In this document: positions 44,534-57,849 of the stretch, piece by piece
How positions within the stretch are numbered: position 1 is the stretch's first letter
How the letters are laid out: each line of letters starts with the position of its first letter
DNA from: Plasmopara viticola
Taxonomy: Eukaryota > Oomycota > Peronosporomycetes > Peronosporales > Peronosporaceae
NCBI GenBank assembly: GCA_001695595.3
Contig: MBPM02000028.1
Span: 744,001-808,000, forward strand
Direction: 5' to 3'
Length of the DNA stretch: 64,000 bases
The notes under the pieces: generated by a model
The model's input: only the letters and a program-made list of their open reading frames with translations
Told to the model about the DNA's origin: nothing
The model's database searches: none
Program-made: the position numbers and the translations under genes

Positions 44534-47500
44534 GGGCATAGAAGAGCTGACCTAACGAGCTGTGTAGACCGAGAACAGTAAACAGTCGTTGTCAGTAGAT
44601 CCCAAATCTTTTTGCACGCCTCTTCTGTACAAGGTGTACGCCAATAGCCAAAAGCGCCTAGCACCAATGCAAAATGTCATGACTGGAAATTTTCCGTCCG
44701 ATAGAACAAAACCCTGTTAGCGTCTGTTGATCCACCAACTTGAGTCCACTTCAGTGCAGCAGTGCAAAGTAACATTTACTAATTTGGCTGTGAGAAAATA
44801 CGAATTACAATTTGTGTTGCTGGCGGAAGCCTCTCCCCCAGAGCCAGAAAATGCTGATCACCATTAGGCCCTACTGGTGAAGAATTAAGCCATGTGGTGG
44901 TTGTCTAGTTGATACACCTCAAGAGAAATCGGACTCTGAGAAAGAGGAACTAGCGGTGATAGACTGCTGCTGCAAACGCAAATGTACGAGCGTCTGAAAA
45001 TCCATTTCAAGTCTAACGCGCTACAAATTTTGCTCGCCGGCAAAGGTTTGCAATTCATTGTAATGTACTAAATTTGTTTTGGAAGAGCAGAAAAAAGGAT
45101 CGATCGGTTATAAAGAAGGCCCTCAACGTCCCAGGGTCAGAGTACCTGGTGTGAAATTGGGGAATTTCGGCAGCTCATATATTTTCGTCCTTGACATTGA
45201 CCCTAAACACGACATGAGTAAAAATGCACGAGCCCGACATTGATTGGTAGTGCAAGGCCATAAATGTCGGCCGCCAAACCCGCGCAACAGAGCTTTGATG
45301 AGTCATTTTTCCACTCTTGCCGCTCTTACGTATCCTTCACAAGAAAGCATGCGCTTGAGACAAGAAGATAAATGTATCAAAGGGATAATTACCTTCATGT
45401 AGGCAGACATTACGAAGTCTTTGAACGCTTAGTTGGTCTGTATTCTATTCGGCTACCAGCAGCAACTGGCAAAGACGCCAAAAATAGCGCTCTTCATGTG
45501 AGTAGTGAATTGTTACAGGTGAGTAGCATAGGCGGGGGGTAGCTTAGGACCACAATTAAATTAACAAGTGCGACCAAGATTTAGTAAAATAGCTCTGCTA
45601 GGAGATAACAAGGATGCGATAAAGAAAATATGTCTGAGTTTGACAGAGACAGGAATAATTAACAGCTTAAGTGGTCGTGGTACCACTGCAGGTGCGCTTC
45701 GATTGGTGCTGCCGAAGGTGTCAGAGTTATCGAGCCTTAAAAAGATCGACGCTATTGATTTCTAAGAGATATTTCTTTTAATAGATGGCGTTTTTTAGGA
45801 TGGACATCTCTTTTGTGGATATACATACATTCTTCGTATCAGACGAAGATGTCTTAAACCAGCCGTGTCCACAGCTTACATTATACTTTAGCTTACTGAT
45901 TCTGAAGAGTCTCAATGATCCCGCATATCCTGTAATAAGGGAGTAGTCGGATGTGAACGAACTTTCATAGCTATTTTTTAAATGCATGAGTTCAGGTTTC
46001 TGATCTACGCTTTTGTACCAAGAGCAAGTATGAGATGCATGCCTGACTCCGGAAATTAGTATAAGTTTCGAGATTAAGACTTAATATATCCTACTTTATT
46101 CCAAACATTTTATCTAGCTTTATTGATAAATCATCCGTAAGGTGATATCCTACAACTACTATCTAGTGTAGGTAGTTCATTCTACTGTACATTAAGCATT
46201 GGTCATTATAACGTGTACTGTCTTTGTGTTTATTTCTCAAACACTATTTTCTATCAAAGTTCAAAGTACCTTATGAATTGTGTTACACAATACGGTCACT
46301 TATCAATTGCTTTGGGTTCGTGTAAATTTGTTATCTTTACCCTCATCAAGACATTAAATATACAAGTCAAAGCTTACCTTTGAAATTTATTGTCAATCAG
46401 GCATCACCCTTGTGACTTGTGTCGCTTCGCAAAAAGCTCCCACAGCAATTCCACAGCTCATTTTCAGACACAAACCGGACAATTTAATTGTTCGACTGTC
46501 CTGAAGTGCATCGTCGAAATTCGTATGCGACATCGATCTTTATACATTAGTCTATTTACATTGTTAAATCATCGGGCGTATGTACGCTGTGCCGTCGGGT
46601 AACATTTTATTTGGTCGTAGAGCACACTCGCACTATGCGCATCGGTAAACCTCTGCTCAGAATGAGCAACATTCAGGCCTAATGGTCAACTACGATCTGC
46701 CAATCTTGTCATTGGAGGATAATGAGGGTAAGTGATCTACTCGACGAGCTCGAGCGCAATTAGGGAGCGTGCAATCGTACTACTCCCCTAAACTGCCCAA
46801 CCTTGCATGCGCCATGCTCACTGTGCATTGCATGCCACACTCTTTTGAGACACTAGAGTCCTCACTGCAAAGCGTTCACCCTCTGTGCTTTTCCATTTAA
46901 TAAATAGATGCTTGGACCTGATAAGCCAAAACTGACCACGATGAGGCAAGAATACATCTAGTTTAGTGTACTTTCGCGAGCAAAATAAAAGTTCGTGCCC
47001 GACAAGCCCGCTATAACCGCCCGAGTGGCTACTCCGAGTATCAGGCGTTGAAGCTTCACCCTTGATATTTGCTCAGTTTCAGGCACGCGAAGCTAAAGAA
47101 CTGAAGCATGAATCCGCAGAAATTTCCCCCTGCGGACTATTGCGTTATTAAAAGAAGTGGCCAGGGGGTGAAAAATGCTTTTCAAGCGTTTAGTCAAACG
47201 TACTCTCTACTTGCATTCCACAGATACTTTAGCAAAGTCGGTGCGTGAGTGAAAATTTTATCTAACATGTGTCCCCGCGGCTGCATATTCGTCCTTGACT
47301 GCCAACGGACTATTGCTCTGCACGCCATCGTCTCGTAAGCACTGTTTCTGCAGTGGTCACTGGAGATTTTGAGATGAACTTCGATTGTGACCCGAAGCGG
47401 TGGAAAATTTAGTCATGTAAAACACCCAGATCATTGTATGCAAAAGCATTTACGACGCCAGGTCAAATTTGTCGTAGCGGGGTCTCGAAGATCCTTATGA

Positions 47501-48189
47501 CTTTATGGAACGAGAACATCTCGTCCACTTTAGAGAATACCAGGTTCGACCCTGCTGACGGCTTCGCTTAAAAATACACTCCATATGTTAACCGTGCTCG
47601 CACTCTTTACTAAAGAGAATTGATGGATGATAATGTCCTTGCACCATGCGGCACATTAAGTGCTTTTAGCCTCCATGTTGTTTGTGTCCAACGTCTGGCA
47701 CACGGATCTCAGGCAACAACCAACCGTAACGCTGACGACCTCGACTATATTGCCACTAAACGCACTGGTTGCCTCAGCTCCAAGACCTACAGATCCTGTC
47801 CGAGCAGAATCAGTGCGTTGTCACATAGCTTCACGAGCAATTTACTCGGCTTGGCCTTGCAAAACGAGGTTGTTTTTTTGTGCTCAGAAGTCACATTAAA
47901 ACCTAGCTGGAGAAGCGCCCTCCCGTGGCTGTACCAGCGTATGACCCGGTGCCAACACTTTCACATTTATCAAGTCCCCTGCAGAATGCAAGTAAACCAC
48001 CAAAATTTGATATCAAATTTAAAAATTTAAATGGTTTGGCGAAATTAATAACGTTTAACCCAACAATGATATTTACATAAAATATTTATTATATATATTA
48101 CTTTGTTGTTGTATCAAATATTTTTGTTGTTTTGAAAAACACACAAAACTTTGATTGTTTCTCCGGATGAGCTAAGTGTATACGATAGG
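44534..48189. other. Gene-free stretch between the LINE and the copia cluster
   Basis: No gene recognised. Contains one dispersed repeat copy (45.2-45.3 kb, listed separately). Open frames at 45568-45765, 46390-46602 and 47620-48030 have no domain or continuation. Confidence 0.4.
45205..45330 (-). repeat. Dispersed repeat, copy B
   Basis: On the minus strand it reads CAAAGCTCTGTTGCGCGGGT then GGCGGCCGACATTTATGGCC and later GGGTCAATGTCAAGGAC, matching copy A at 32.8 kb in order and spacing, in inverted orientation. Confidence 0.6.
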
Positions 48190-50640
48190 GCTCTTTCGTC
48201 TGTGACCTTAGACGGTCCAATTAGGTGCGGGCGCAATCAACTTTAATATACTGTAATTTTTTTGTCAGAAAAGTCATCGCAGACGTAAGTTTGGTTGGCA
48301 ATTCTCTCTTCAAATTCACGACGCAGGTAGCGTCATAATCCTAGGCCACCGCAAGCGTCTCATCAAGCGATCGATATCGACTTGGTTTTGTCATCTTTGA
48401 GATGTCCACTGCTTCTTTACACGACTGGTCCCGCTGATGTCGGTTGCTACCAGGCTCAAAACCCATCTCCGTTAGCGGCTGGGTTCGCTTGCTGTGAAAG
48501 CCTTGATCCTGCGCAGCTTCATCATTCTAGTTGTCGGTGGTGTTAGTCAACCATAAGTCTGTATTTTCCACTTCGACATCTTCAATGACGACTTATCTTG
48601 AGCTGCTGTAGCTGCGTCTTCCTATCTTAAAGAAGTCCTCCATAGATTGTGCGTCTCGACTGATAAGTACGCGGCAGCCTTTAATTTTCTCAAAACGATA
48701 GCTTTTTTTGTTCCGAGTGACCTAGCGAGCGTCGTTAAGCTAAGTGCATCTCTAATCTAATTTAAACGTACGCGTGACAGCCAAAAACCTTCAAGTATCT
48801 TAAAAGAATTTTTTGCCAGTCCAACTTCGGTACGGAGACATGTCACTGCTGATAGCACGTGTCGATCGCTAGTTGTGAAGAAACGTAGCATTTGGAACGA
48901 TTTCACCCCAACACGACTTTAAAACAACTCAGCGTGCTCTAACATGCAGCGATCACACTCTACAAGCGTGTGCTTTATCGCTTCACCACTTTATTAAGCT
49001 GATACGTGTACGGAGGAGTAACATCTGCAATATGCCTCGCTCCGCACAGGTTAGAGCCATTGTCTCAGAAGAGTAATCTTCACCATTATTGCACTAAGGA
49101 GCTTTCACGTGCTTATTAGTTAAACATTCGGTTGCCGCGACACAGTAAGCTTATCGACTACTTTGATAGCAGAAACACGATACATTTTTTCGATTAATAT
49201 TACGAATTAGCGCTTGACGCCAAATGGCAGTGTCTGCATCGGACCACATACGTCGCTGTGAATGACTTTAGACACTTGCTTCACATGATGTGAATTCAGC
49301 GTTATTAATGTTACACTTGTCTGCTTCTCGAGTGCGGACCCATCACATCTACCACTGGCCTTTTGATACCATGATGATGCCGATGCCATTACCTTTTGTG
49401 ACGATGATAAAAATTCCACTATGGCCAATATGGTCAAGGCAATGGTGCCAAAGGTACGTGGTGTTCTCACGGCATACCAATGACCTTGCCATGCTGGCTT
49501 CACCCACCAAAACAGGCTTTACATACACCTCAAATTGTCTATCTTTTCACGGGCTTAAAGCTTAAAGCGAGGACCTTTTGCTTCAGCAAAGTATCCATAC
49601 CGCTCGAAAGTAAACGAACAATTTTTAAAAAAAACTTCAAGTTGCGCGAGAGTCTCGACACACCGTAGTCAGCAAACCCTCCTTTATCCCACGTAGCATC
49701 ATCATCGTCATCACAACATCACCCGCTCCCGCTGCTTTCACCAAACTGTCGTCCGCGAGATAAATATCGAACGGAGGTATCTTGTTGTAGCTCTTAATGT
49801 AATCCTTTGAGGAATTCTTCTGCCGCGTCGCACTAAAGTCCACCAATCACACCCAACTTGACTTGTCCGTACACGTTCCATCACCAACCGAGAAAAGGTA
49901 GTCACCAGTATCTTCGTCACTATGTGCAACATCTGTGCACTGCGGCCGACTTCGCTCGGTATTGTCGGAAAATCGAGCTGGTACTTGGCACTTTATTGCC
50001 ATCGCTGCCAGCAGTGATACAAGTATTGACTGGCGCTTGTCGACCCTTGCATCGTCTATTATTCGTCATCATGAACGCTTGACCTTGGTTGTGCGTGCTC
50101 CATCGACAACGCCATCTTGGTCCTTGCGCTTCAAGTTTACAAGTAGCAGTGAGACGTCACAAGCTTCTACGACAATGAATCCGACCTTGGCTTAAAGGCT
50201 TTGATTAAGACTCACTCAAACTTTAAAGAAGAGTAAAAGATGATATTTAGTGTCCGTAGCACCCACTGCATCGAGCTGTTCCGCGAGAGTCCTCATCTTG
50301 TTATTGTGCGCGAGTACATCAACACCTTCGTCTTCTTTGGCCATAGAAAATTACATCGAAGAAAATACTTGCTTGCTACTCGAGTGACCTTCCAGCCGCG
50401 ACCATGAATCATGTGCTCCACGTTCATTATCGCAGGACAAATCATAGCCAGCGCCTTCCTTGACTTGCACTCGATCGTCTTTTGGTCCAGCAAAGTCGCC
50501 AGATGCTTTCACCAGACCTCGCCACTGACCACTTTACACAGGTCTCGATCCCCAAGCATCATCAGCATCTTGGTATCGAAGTTCGTTTCATGGAACAGAG
50601 AAGGCGGGGCTTGGGATCCTATGTTCTAGCCACAAAAGTC
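48190..50640 (-). pseudogene. Ty1/copia relic 1: gag, protease, integrase, start of RT
   Basis: The longest copia fragment, read from 50640 downwards. A Gag-like block (LMMLGDRDLCKVVSGEV) comes first, then a protease-region block (NKIPPFDIYLADDSLVKAAG) around 49.7-49.9 kb. The pre-integrase zinc region at 49207-49503 reads VKQVSKVIHSDVCGPMQT. The integrase C-terminal block near 48.8 kb reads LDWQKIL...YLKVFGCHAYV, and ISRDAQSMEDFF near 48.65 kb matches the 'SRDv.F.E' boundary before RT. Many stops and frameshifts; RT and RNase H are absent, so it is truncated at about 48.1 kb. No LTRs were identified. Confidence 0.7.
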
Positions 50641-50730
50641 AGCACTAGCTGATAGAATGCAAAGTGAACGGATCAATCAGGTCCTTGTTCACAACTACTC
50701 GCTATCCCTTAGCTAATCACAGTGACTTAT

Positions 50731-51818
50731 TTACCGGGCGCAATCCTCTTCCCATTGTAGTGTAATCCTTTGAGTTTTCCTAAATTTGCGTCTAAATATG
50801 ACTTTACCGTTATGGTAAATATGATCAAGTCGAAAGTGACAGAGGTACGTGTCCCCACCGCAACATTTCGAGCTTACCATATTGTCCTCGCCCACCCTCA
50901 GTGGCGTCATACAGAGCTCAAACCTTCGACTAGCCACACATTGCTATTCTTGGCGGCTCCCACGCTGCCGCCACTAAAAAAGGTAGTCATCAATGGCATC
51001 TTCACTCTGCACGACGTGAGCTCTTTGCAGCTTTTGTTATTCCGCGTTCTCGCGAATTCACACCAGGCACTTGGTGATCCAACTTCCCTGCTCCCCAAAG
51101 TAATGGGAGGGGCTTGTCTTAGCAGAAGCTTGCCTTCCATTGCGTCGTTCGTTGTCGCTTGTCATAAATGATTGAATTTGGCCTGGAGTGCTGCCTTCAG
51201 AGCAGCCGCCTTGTTCTTTGCGCTTCACGTCCTCATGTTGTAGCCGAGACGTCACCAGCTTCCATTTTAGGGAGTCAACTTTAGACTCGAACGCCGTGAT
51301 GAAGAGCTGGTATAACTCACCAAGGCTAACAAGAAACGTGATCACCAAGTCGTCCTCGCTGACCGAAGCGTCCACCGACGAAGGAAGAGCTGGTTCGTTA
51401 AACGCCTTTTCTCGAAGTGCCCTTGTCGACGCAACCATGCATCCTGCGCATTTTTTGCTGACCGCACCAGTGGTAACTGAGAGTCCTCCACGGCAATGCA
51501 AATAATAGCCATAGCCTTTCGAAGCGTGCGCTTGTACGACCTTCTATCCAACCTCGCAAGACAGTGCTCGAACTTAATGTCACCGCTCGAGACCTCCCAC
51601 AAATTGCGCTCTCCCAGCATCATTGGCATGTCGAGCTTTCTCGTATGGAAGTTCAATCTATCGAACTTGTTGATGCGCGTGGGTGCAGCAACGTCCATGG
51701 CGAGAGCTTGGTCGTTGTTAAAGAAGAGGACAGAGTGTGCGGGGCTGGGGCTCATGGCCTGAAGTTTGGCTTGAGCATTGTTTGGTAAAACGCAAATCAA
51801 ATATATTTGTCGTCGCAA
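50731..51818 (-). pseudogene. Ty1/copia relic 2: gag and protease remnant
   Basis: 51342-51818 encodes a Gag N-terminal part (INKFDRLNFHTRKLDMPMML, then AEDSQLPLVRS-like) that continues in another frame at 51058-51501 (EDDLVITFLVSLGELYQLFI). A decayed zinc knuckle with lost cysteines and a protease region (VWLVEGLSS, DSG lost) follow. Frameshifted and truncated. Confidence 0.65.
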
Positions 51819-52059
51819 ATGGTCGTTACCTCAAGCCAATTATTTATCTAAGCCAATTACAACGACTAACCATCGAGGTGTAAACATCATAAATGTGCCG
51901 CCAATCTACGACGCCACTGTTGCTTGGTCGCTTAATTGATCAGCACCAGTACTCGGTACAATACTGCTGATCGAGGCATCGTATCTTCAGCACCAACACC
52001 ATTGGTTGCAACCTTTTTCTCATCTGCAACTAATACTTCGCCTTCACTATTCTCGTCCA

Positions 52060-53018
52060 AAACTTTTTACTTGGACTTGTCATGACAAACGTGATGCGTC
52101 GCACTACTGTCGATTGCTCACATTCCACAGAAGTTTTTGGTCGCCATAGCAAACGCTACTTAATCGTGTTCGCCGGTGTAGCTACCGCCGTAGCCTTGCC
52201 ACTTAATTTGTCTCGCTCCACGACCACGGGCATTTTCGTCGCATCAAGCTCCTTGATGGTCTTCCGATCCATTGTGTGCCCACACCCGTCACCCTAACGC
52301 TCCAACGTGTGCCCCAAGTTCCCACAAAATGTAAGCTGACGAAACTCACGCTCGGTGGCGAAGGCCTTGGTCGCTTCTTCAGTATTTACCGACGTCATCT
52401 TGTTTACTTATCGTTTTATATGCTCATTCGTGATCACCCTTGCGATCACACTTCCCCGCTGCTCACCTCCAAGTTGAGAACGACGTTTTCGTAGCTCCTA
52501 TGTAGGCTGCGCAACAAGCAAATCACCACCCCATTTTGGCGCCGATGCGTCTGAGCATAGCGCTAATGTTGAAAACCTCATTGCAATAATGTACCACATT
52601 GCCTCTTCCCCTCATCTCCATGCTGAAGAGCTGTCGCTGTAAGAAGTTTCGCCTCGTCGTCTGCGATGAGCCATCGAAAGTTCTTAAGCGTGCCCACGCG
52701 GCCCATACTTCTTCGCAGTCATCCACCACGTGATGATAATCTGCGCTCATGTGTAGCAGCATCAAACCGAACGCAATGTAGCTCAGCTTGCGCGAGGATT
52801 GGCGAAGGTGGATTGGTGTCCTGGGTGGTAAAGACCCATGTCGACTTGTTCAAAAACACGCCACGCATGTAGCGGCTCCATGTTGAGCAGTCATCCTCAT
52901 CGAATTTGTCAATATAGATCTTGGTGGCGGTATCTTGGACAGAGGCAACCGTGCTTAGGCTCATAAACTGTTGAACTCTTTTGAGCACTGGACGAAATGA
53001 AAAAAATGACAAATGCAA
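52060..53018 (-). pseudogene. Ty1/copia relic 3: gag
   Basis: 52719-53018 encodes KIYIDKFDEDDCSTWSRYMR, the copia Gag start (the 'F.G.n...W...M...L' pattern). 52523-52765 encodes [19 protein letters not shown] from the second half of Gag. Near 52.28 kb a zinc-knuckle remnant (GCGHTMDRK) follows. The frame is broken between blocks. Confidence 0.6.
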
Positions 53019-53949
53019 AAGAAGGATGCACTATATAGTTCAGACGACTTGCGCAGGAGAAGGAACATTCGGGAGTAAATTATTCGTGAGGTCTGCTTTA
53101 AGCTACCTAATTTATTTTGAGTCCGCACATTTATCATGTATCATAAAGATCATCATCCTATGCGTCTAACTATCGGTAAAATATTGCCGTTATTGCGTGG
53201 GATCGACTAAGACAGGTTTACGGCTTACCTATCAGTATAACCCACTACAATGACCACTTATCTCACCTCGACGTCATAGATTCGACATGCTTGAGAATCT
53301 TCTTCGCAGCCCAAAACTATGCCAGCACGAACTTTAGAGTCCTCCGAAAGTCTCTTTTCTCTTGGAGTCAAAATGTGCGAAATAACCAAGCACTTTCGTG
53401 TGCTTGTCACTTGGTTTGCTTGTAAATGATCTCAAATCGTGCATGGCTGTTGAAAACGAGAATATTTCTTGGTGTAGACCGCCGTCATTGCTGCCTAAGC
53501 CTAAAACACTTTTTCAACTTGGCATGGTGCAGCATGCTGCGGCCAATCGTAACGATTGTTCAAATGATCCACTCTGCTGTGCCTTTAATTTGATGTGCGT
53601 ATGGCACCGTAGTCTGCTGCGTAATGACTTCATCTTAATAGAGGGTTTGAAGAGAATTGGTTGCAAATTCGCGACGTCCATCGTGTTGACAAACTCGTAT
53701 AAGTGGGTCTGAACCATATTTGAAAACCTCCAAAGATAGTATAAGCTCAACAATTTCTTGTGTGAATTAAAACTTTTTATGCACAAACTGGCTTCATTAA
53801 CTATTAGTAAAAGATGTCTGCTGCCACTTCGCGACTCGCTCTCCATTGACCACAGATCTCGAGAAGAAGCAGCTCAAATGTGTCTTGTCTGCACTTGTCA
53901 TAGTAGCTTGGAATAGTTTTGGACCATCTTCCCGTGCTGACACCCTCAA

Positions 53950-54502
53950 CACACTCAATCCAGTCGACTAAATTGAAACTATACGCCCTTTTTTATCATA
54001 TTTGTCGCACTAAGCTGCATGACCCCTTCACGCTTGTAGATCAGAACTATTACTCTCAACTGCTGCCATATTTGTCGGTCGTTATACCGGCGTAGCCATC
54101 AGAGATCATTCACATACTCCGTTGTAGCCATCACTTGTAGATATTTCTTGCGAGTGACATGCAGTTTTGATCCATCAAACACCACTAGGAATTTACCATG
54201 TTTGTTAATACGCGGTATCGAAAGCAGATTTTTAGTTATACCAGTACATACATACAACTTGTTCTTCATTTTAATCTCACGCTCGTCACCATTGGGCCAA
54301 ACCACATTCTCGATAGTGGTCCCCACACCCCCACACCATTGGTAGTCATCTTGCTACCATCAGCCACCAAAGTTTTGCCATCATTACACTCAGTCATACT
54401 TACAAATTTGGTACTGTCTTTACAAATATGGTGAGTCGCACCACTATGAATGACCCACATACCAATCATGTCTTTCTTCGTTAAAACTCCACATATGCAC
54501 AC
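53950..54502 (-). pseudogene. Ty1/copia relic 4: protease region
   Basis: 54266-54502 encodes MWVIHSGATHHICKDSTKF, a copia aspartic protease in which the catalytic Asp of DSGA is replaced by His. 54099-54326 continues with LYVCTGITKNLLSIPRINKH and LVVFDGSKLHVTRKK, the conserved protease C-terminal block. An inactive fragment with neither Gag nor integrase. Confidence 0.7.
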
Positions 54503-54859
54503 GCTTCTCGATCGTGTGCCAGAGGGACGAAGTGTTAAAGTACGACGCCTTGACCAGCAGCCGTTGACCGGTCAGTCACCGGTTAAGTCAGTGTGGATGG
54601 GCTGCATGCGCAAGTTGCAGTTTTGATGACGAAGAGACGGTGGAGATCCAGCACGACAGTACTTTAAGAAAAGAGAGCAGTCTCCTGTCAAGTATCCAGT
54701 TTAGACTATACCAATGCATAGAAGGTACATGTTTTATGGATATCCAGTTAGAAATATAGAAGAATTTTTGGCAGAATTTTCTAGAAAAACAACGATAGGC
54801 TCGAAGGTAGCACCGCTAACTAAGGACTTTTATAATGTACATACTTTGCATTTTGCTAC

Positions 54860-56270
54860 CTAGTGCTTGCTTCGACCTTTCACCTAGTTATAAGCCCAAG
54901 ACTCACAGCCTCTGATCCCGAATACGACCTTGCCTTCATAATGGACACCACTGCTATCAGTCAAATCAGCAAATTCGATGGAGGCGACTTTTACACGTGG
55001 AGCTTCGAAATGCAGATGGTGCTCGGGAAACGCAATTTGTTGAAGGTCGTTTCCGAAGAAGTTAAGTTTGACCGAATTGCGTTCAAGAAGAAGTTACGCA
55101 AGGCCATGGCAATCATCTGACTTGCGATGGAAGATTCGCAACTGCCTTTAGTCCGGTGGGCTAGTAGTGCGCACGATGCGTGGTCGCGTCTGAAGTCGCA
55201 TTTCGAGAAGAAAAGGTTGGTCAAAAGCCTTTTCTTCGTCGACGCTTCATCACTACAATGATGAGTGAAGGTGATCATGCGCTGAGGCACAACTACAAGA
55301 TTAAGACGCTAACGTAACAGCTCGACACGGTGGACGCTCTGGTCAGCAAAGACCGACTCGTTCAGCCCGCTTCTGATTAGTTTATACGACTCCTTTGCGT
55401 TCCTGATTTTGGCATTAGAGTCTTGGTCGAACTTGCTAGCGTGAAAAGGCGTGACGTCCTAACTACTTCACGAGAACATGAAGCGGGAAGAGATAGAGCG
55501 ACGCACACGCAAGTTCAAGCGCTCTTGTCAAGCGGCAACGGACGGCACAAGGGTCGTCAATTTTCGGTAAAGGCTAGCAGCGCCTGTCCTTACTGCGGTA
55601 AAAACGGGCGTTGGATTGTCAAGTGCCTGTACGGACTCGCGAAAACGCAAAGCAGCAGCAGCAGCTTGCAAACATCGCGCAGCTAGGAGAAGGCGCTTGT
55701 TGTTACCTCTTTTTGGCTGGTAGAGATACGAGCGTCGCCAAGAACAGCTGCATGTGGTTGGTTGACTCGGGTGCAACGCAGAACATGACGTACTCCAAAA
55801 AGTACATGAAAAATATGAGGTTTTCGCTCCAGTGACGCGCATCGTGTGGACGACAAGCAGTTATTACTAGTGACATCGTCATGACCATGAAAACTTTGCG
55901 TGGGACAAAAAAATGTTTGCTTATAGTATATGGCATATCCCCAAGCTTTCACGCAAATCGTTCTCCGTCGGCTGCTTCAGTGAGGTGCATTTTGCGGACG
56001 ACAAGCAGTTGGTTCTAGTGACACCGTAAAGACCATTACAAATTTGCGTGGGACAAAAAAAATCTCCTTACAAACGTGTGGCATATCCTCAAGCTTCCGC
56101 GCAATTTGTTTTGTTTTGGCTGCTTCACTGAGGGTGTCAGCCCAGGGACGTTTGAGAGCGACGGATACTACGCGCAAGCAGAGGATTTTCGTTGAAAACA
56201 TGATTCAGGAAAGGCAAAGAGCTGTTCAAATTCTGCATGAGCTCTCACGAACAAGGCCAATACGATAAGC
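54860..56270 (+). pseudogene. Ty1/copia relic 5: gag and protease, plus strand
   Basis: Opposite orientation to its neighbours. 54863-55120 encodes the Gag start (QISKFDGGDFYTWSFEMQMV, then LRKAMAII and a stop). The zinc knuckle near 55.6 kb is CPYCGKNGRWIVKC (His replaced by Arg). The protease near 55.75 kb keeps the active DSGA in WLVDSGATQNMT. A duplicated stretch with FVPRK- and TACRP-like antisense blocks at 55.7-56.2 kb suggests a local tandem duplication. Stops prevent a full product. Confidence 0.65.
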
Positions 56271-56699
56271 CTAAATATTGCAAGACTTTGGCAATACTGT
56301 CGAGTAACATGACAAAGGCACTTCCAGGATAAAGTTATGCTGACCCTCAGAGCTCACACGTTTTGCATTGAGGCGAGCATTGGAGGAAATTGGTTTACCC
56401 AAGTATATTCCGGATTTCAAGACTCATCCAATACGAGCAGCTGTCCGACAGTTAAAACGAATGACACTTGCGTCATGGATATAAAGGCGCACTCAAGATG
56501 ATTGCGCCCGGATGGTAATTCGTTCGATTGGCTTAACAAATGATTGGCTCAGAGGTAGCGAAGTAGTTGTGAACTAAGAACCGTATGAATATACTCACTT
56601 CGAAATCTTCCTTCTCCTCACAAATGTCTTCGCTCGAGTTTTCCTTGTGCAGACTTTTCAGAACAACTTCACTTCTTTGCTTTCGCTTTGGTCAGCTAT

Positions 56700-57350
56700 T
56701 AACAGATTATGAGCCCAACAACCATGATCTCGGTGCATGATGTCTCGGCCAAGGTCGCCATCGGCAAATCCAACGGCGACAACTACGTCACGTGGAACTG
56801 CTACATGCGTGGCGTATTCTTTCTAAGGCCGTGTGGCATGTTATCAGCCGCGAGGTGACTCCTCGGACGAATATATCAGGACAAGCAACATGGCCTTTGG
56901 ATTGATACTGCTTCATATGGGTATGGACTATCACCCTGTTGTTGACGACTGCACATCGTGTGTGTGTGTGTGTGTGGGTTGCGTGGGCGCGTTATAAGAA
57001 GCTATTTGGTGGCAAAAGGCTGGTCGCATCTACCTGAAGAAAGAAACTCTTCAGCATGGGGATATTGAAGGTGGCAATTTTTTGCATAATTGCAATAAAG
57101 TCCTTAACATCAGCGCAAACATTTTCGGCAGCAGCGCAAAGATGGAGGACGAAGACACCGCAATTTACCTTTAGAGCAGTCTACTCAAGAGCTATGAAAA
57201 CGTCATTTTCAACTTGAAGATCAGTAATGCAGAGTTGAGGACGAAGGGCGTCGTTAAAGTGCTAATAAATGAGCACATCAAACGGCAAGGGTAAAAACCT
57301 ACGACTGAGACTAAGGAAGTGGCAAAGGTGTTTAGCACAGTGCGGTAGTA
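56700..57350 (+). pseudogene. Ty1/copia relic 6: gag, plus strand
   Basis: In broken frames the strand reads VAIGKSNGDNYVTWNCYMRG, then a Gag middle region with [20 protein letters not shown] and [16 protein letters not shown] blocks. It resembles relic 3 more than relic 5. A short GT microsatellite run lies at about 56958-56976. Interrupted by stops and frameshifts. Confidence 0.55.
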
Positions 57351-57849
57351 TCGTTAGCGCGTACACTGCAAAAAATTAGGTACTTGACGGAGCGGTACAG
57401 AAGGATGAGAATCGATGTGCTCAACGAGGCGGCCAAGATCGTGGACGCGGGGCATATAATGCTCACTTTTAACCCAGAGATTAGTATGACAATGACCATG
57501 CTGCATTTGATAAAGCGTGGACTTATAACAATTAAAATATGCCTGATATGTGGACACTCGACTGCGGTGCAACGAACTTGTTGAGATTTCTGAGGCCGAA
57601 ACCTTTGAAGAAGCAAGACGAAAAGTCTTTTGCATTGATGCGAAGAGACTAAACAGAGAGGAAGTATTCGTGAAAGTGATTGATTTATTGGGACATACAC
57701 TTCTACTTCTCGTGACCACTCACTTTACATAACGTAATTGTTCTTAGTTTGTAAGAAGTAAAACTATGTTGAGACGCGGTTTGTATTAGACCGGGTTAGG
57801 TTGTGTAAGTTACCGGAAACCTATAACTCTCAATACACCCCTCAATGCG

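Noticed and set aside
47535..47555. GGTTCGACCCTG resembling a tRNA T-loop
   Set aside because: No matching acceptor stem, D arm or anticodon arm could be arranged around it.
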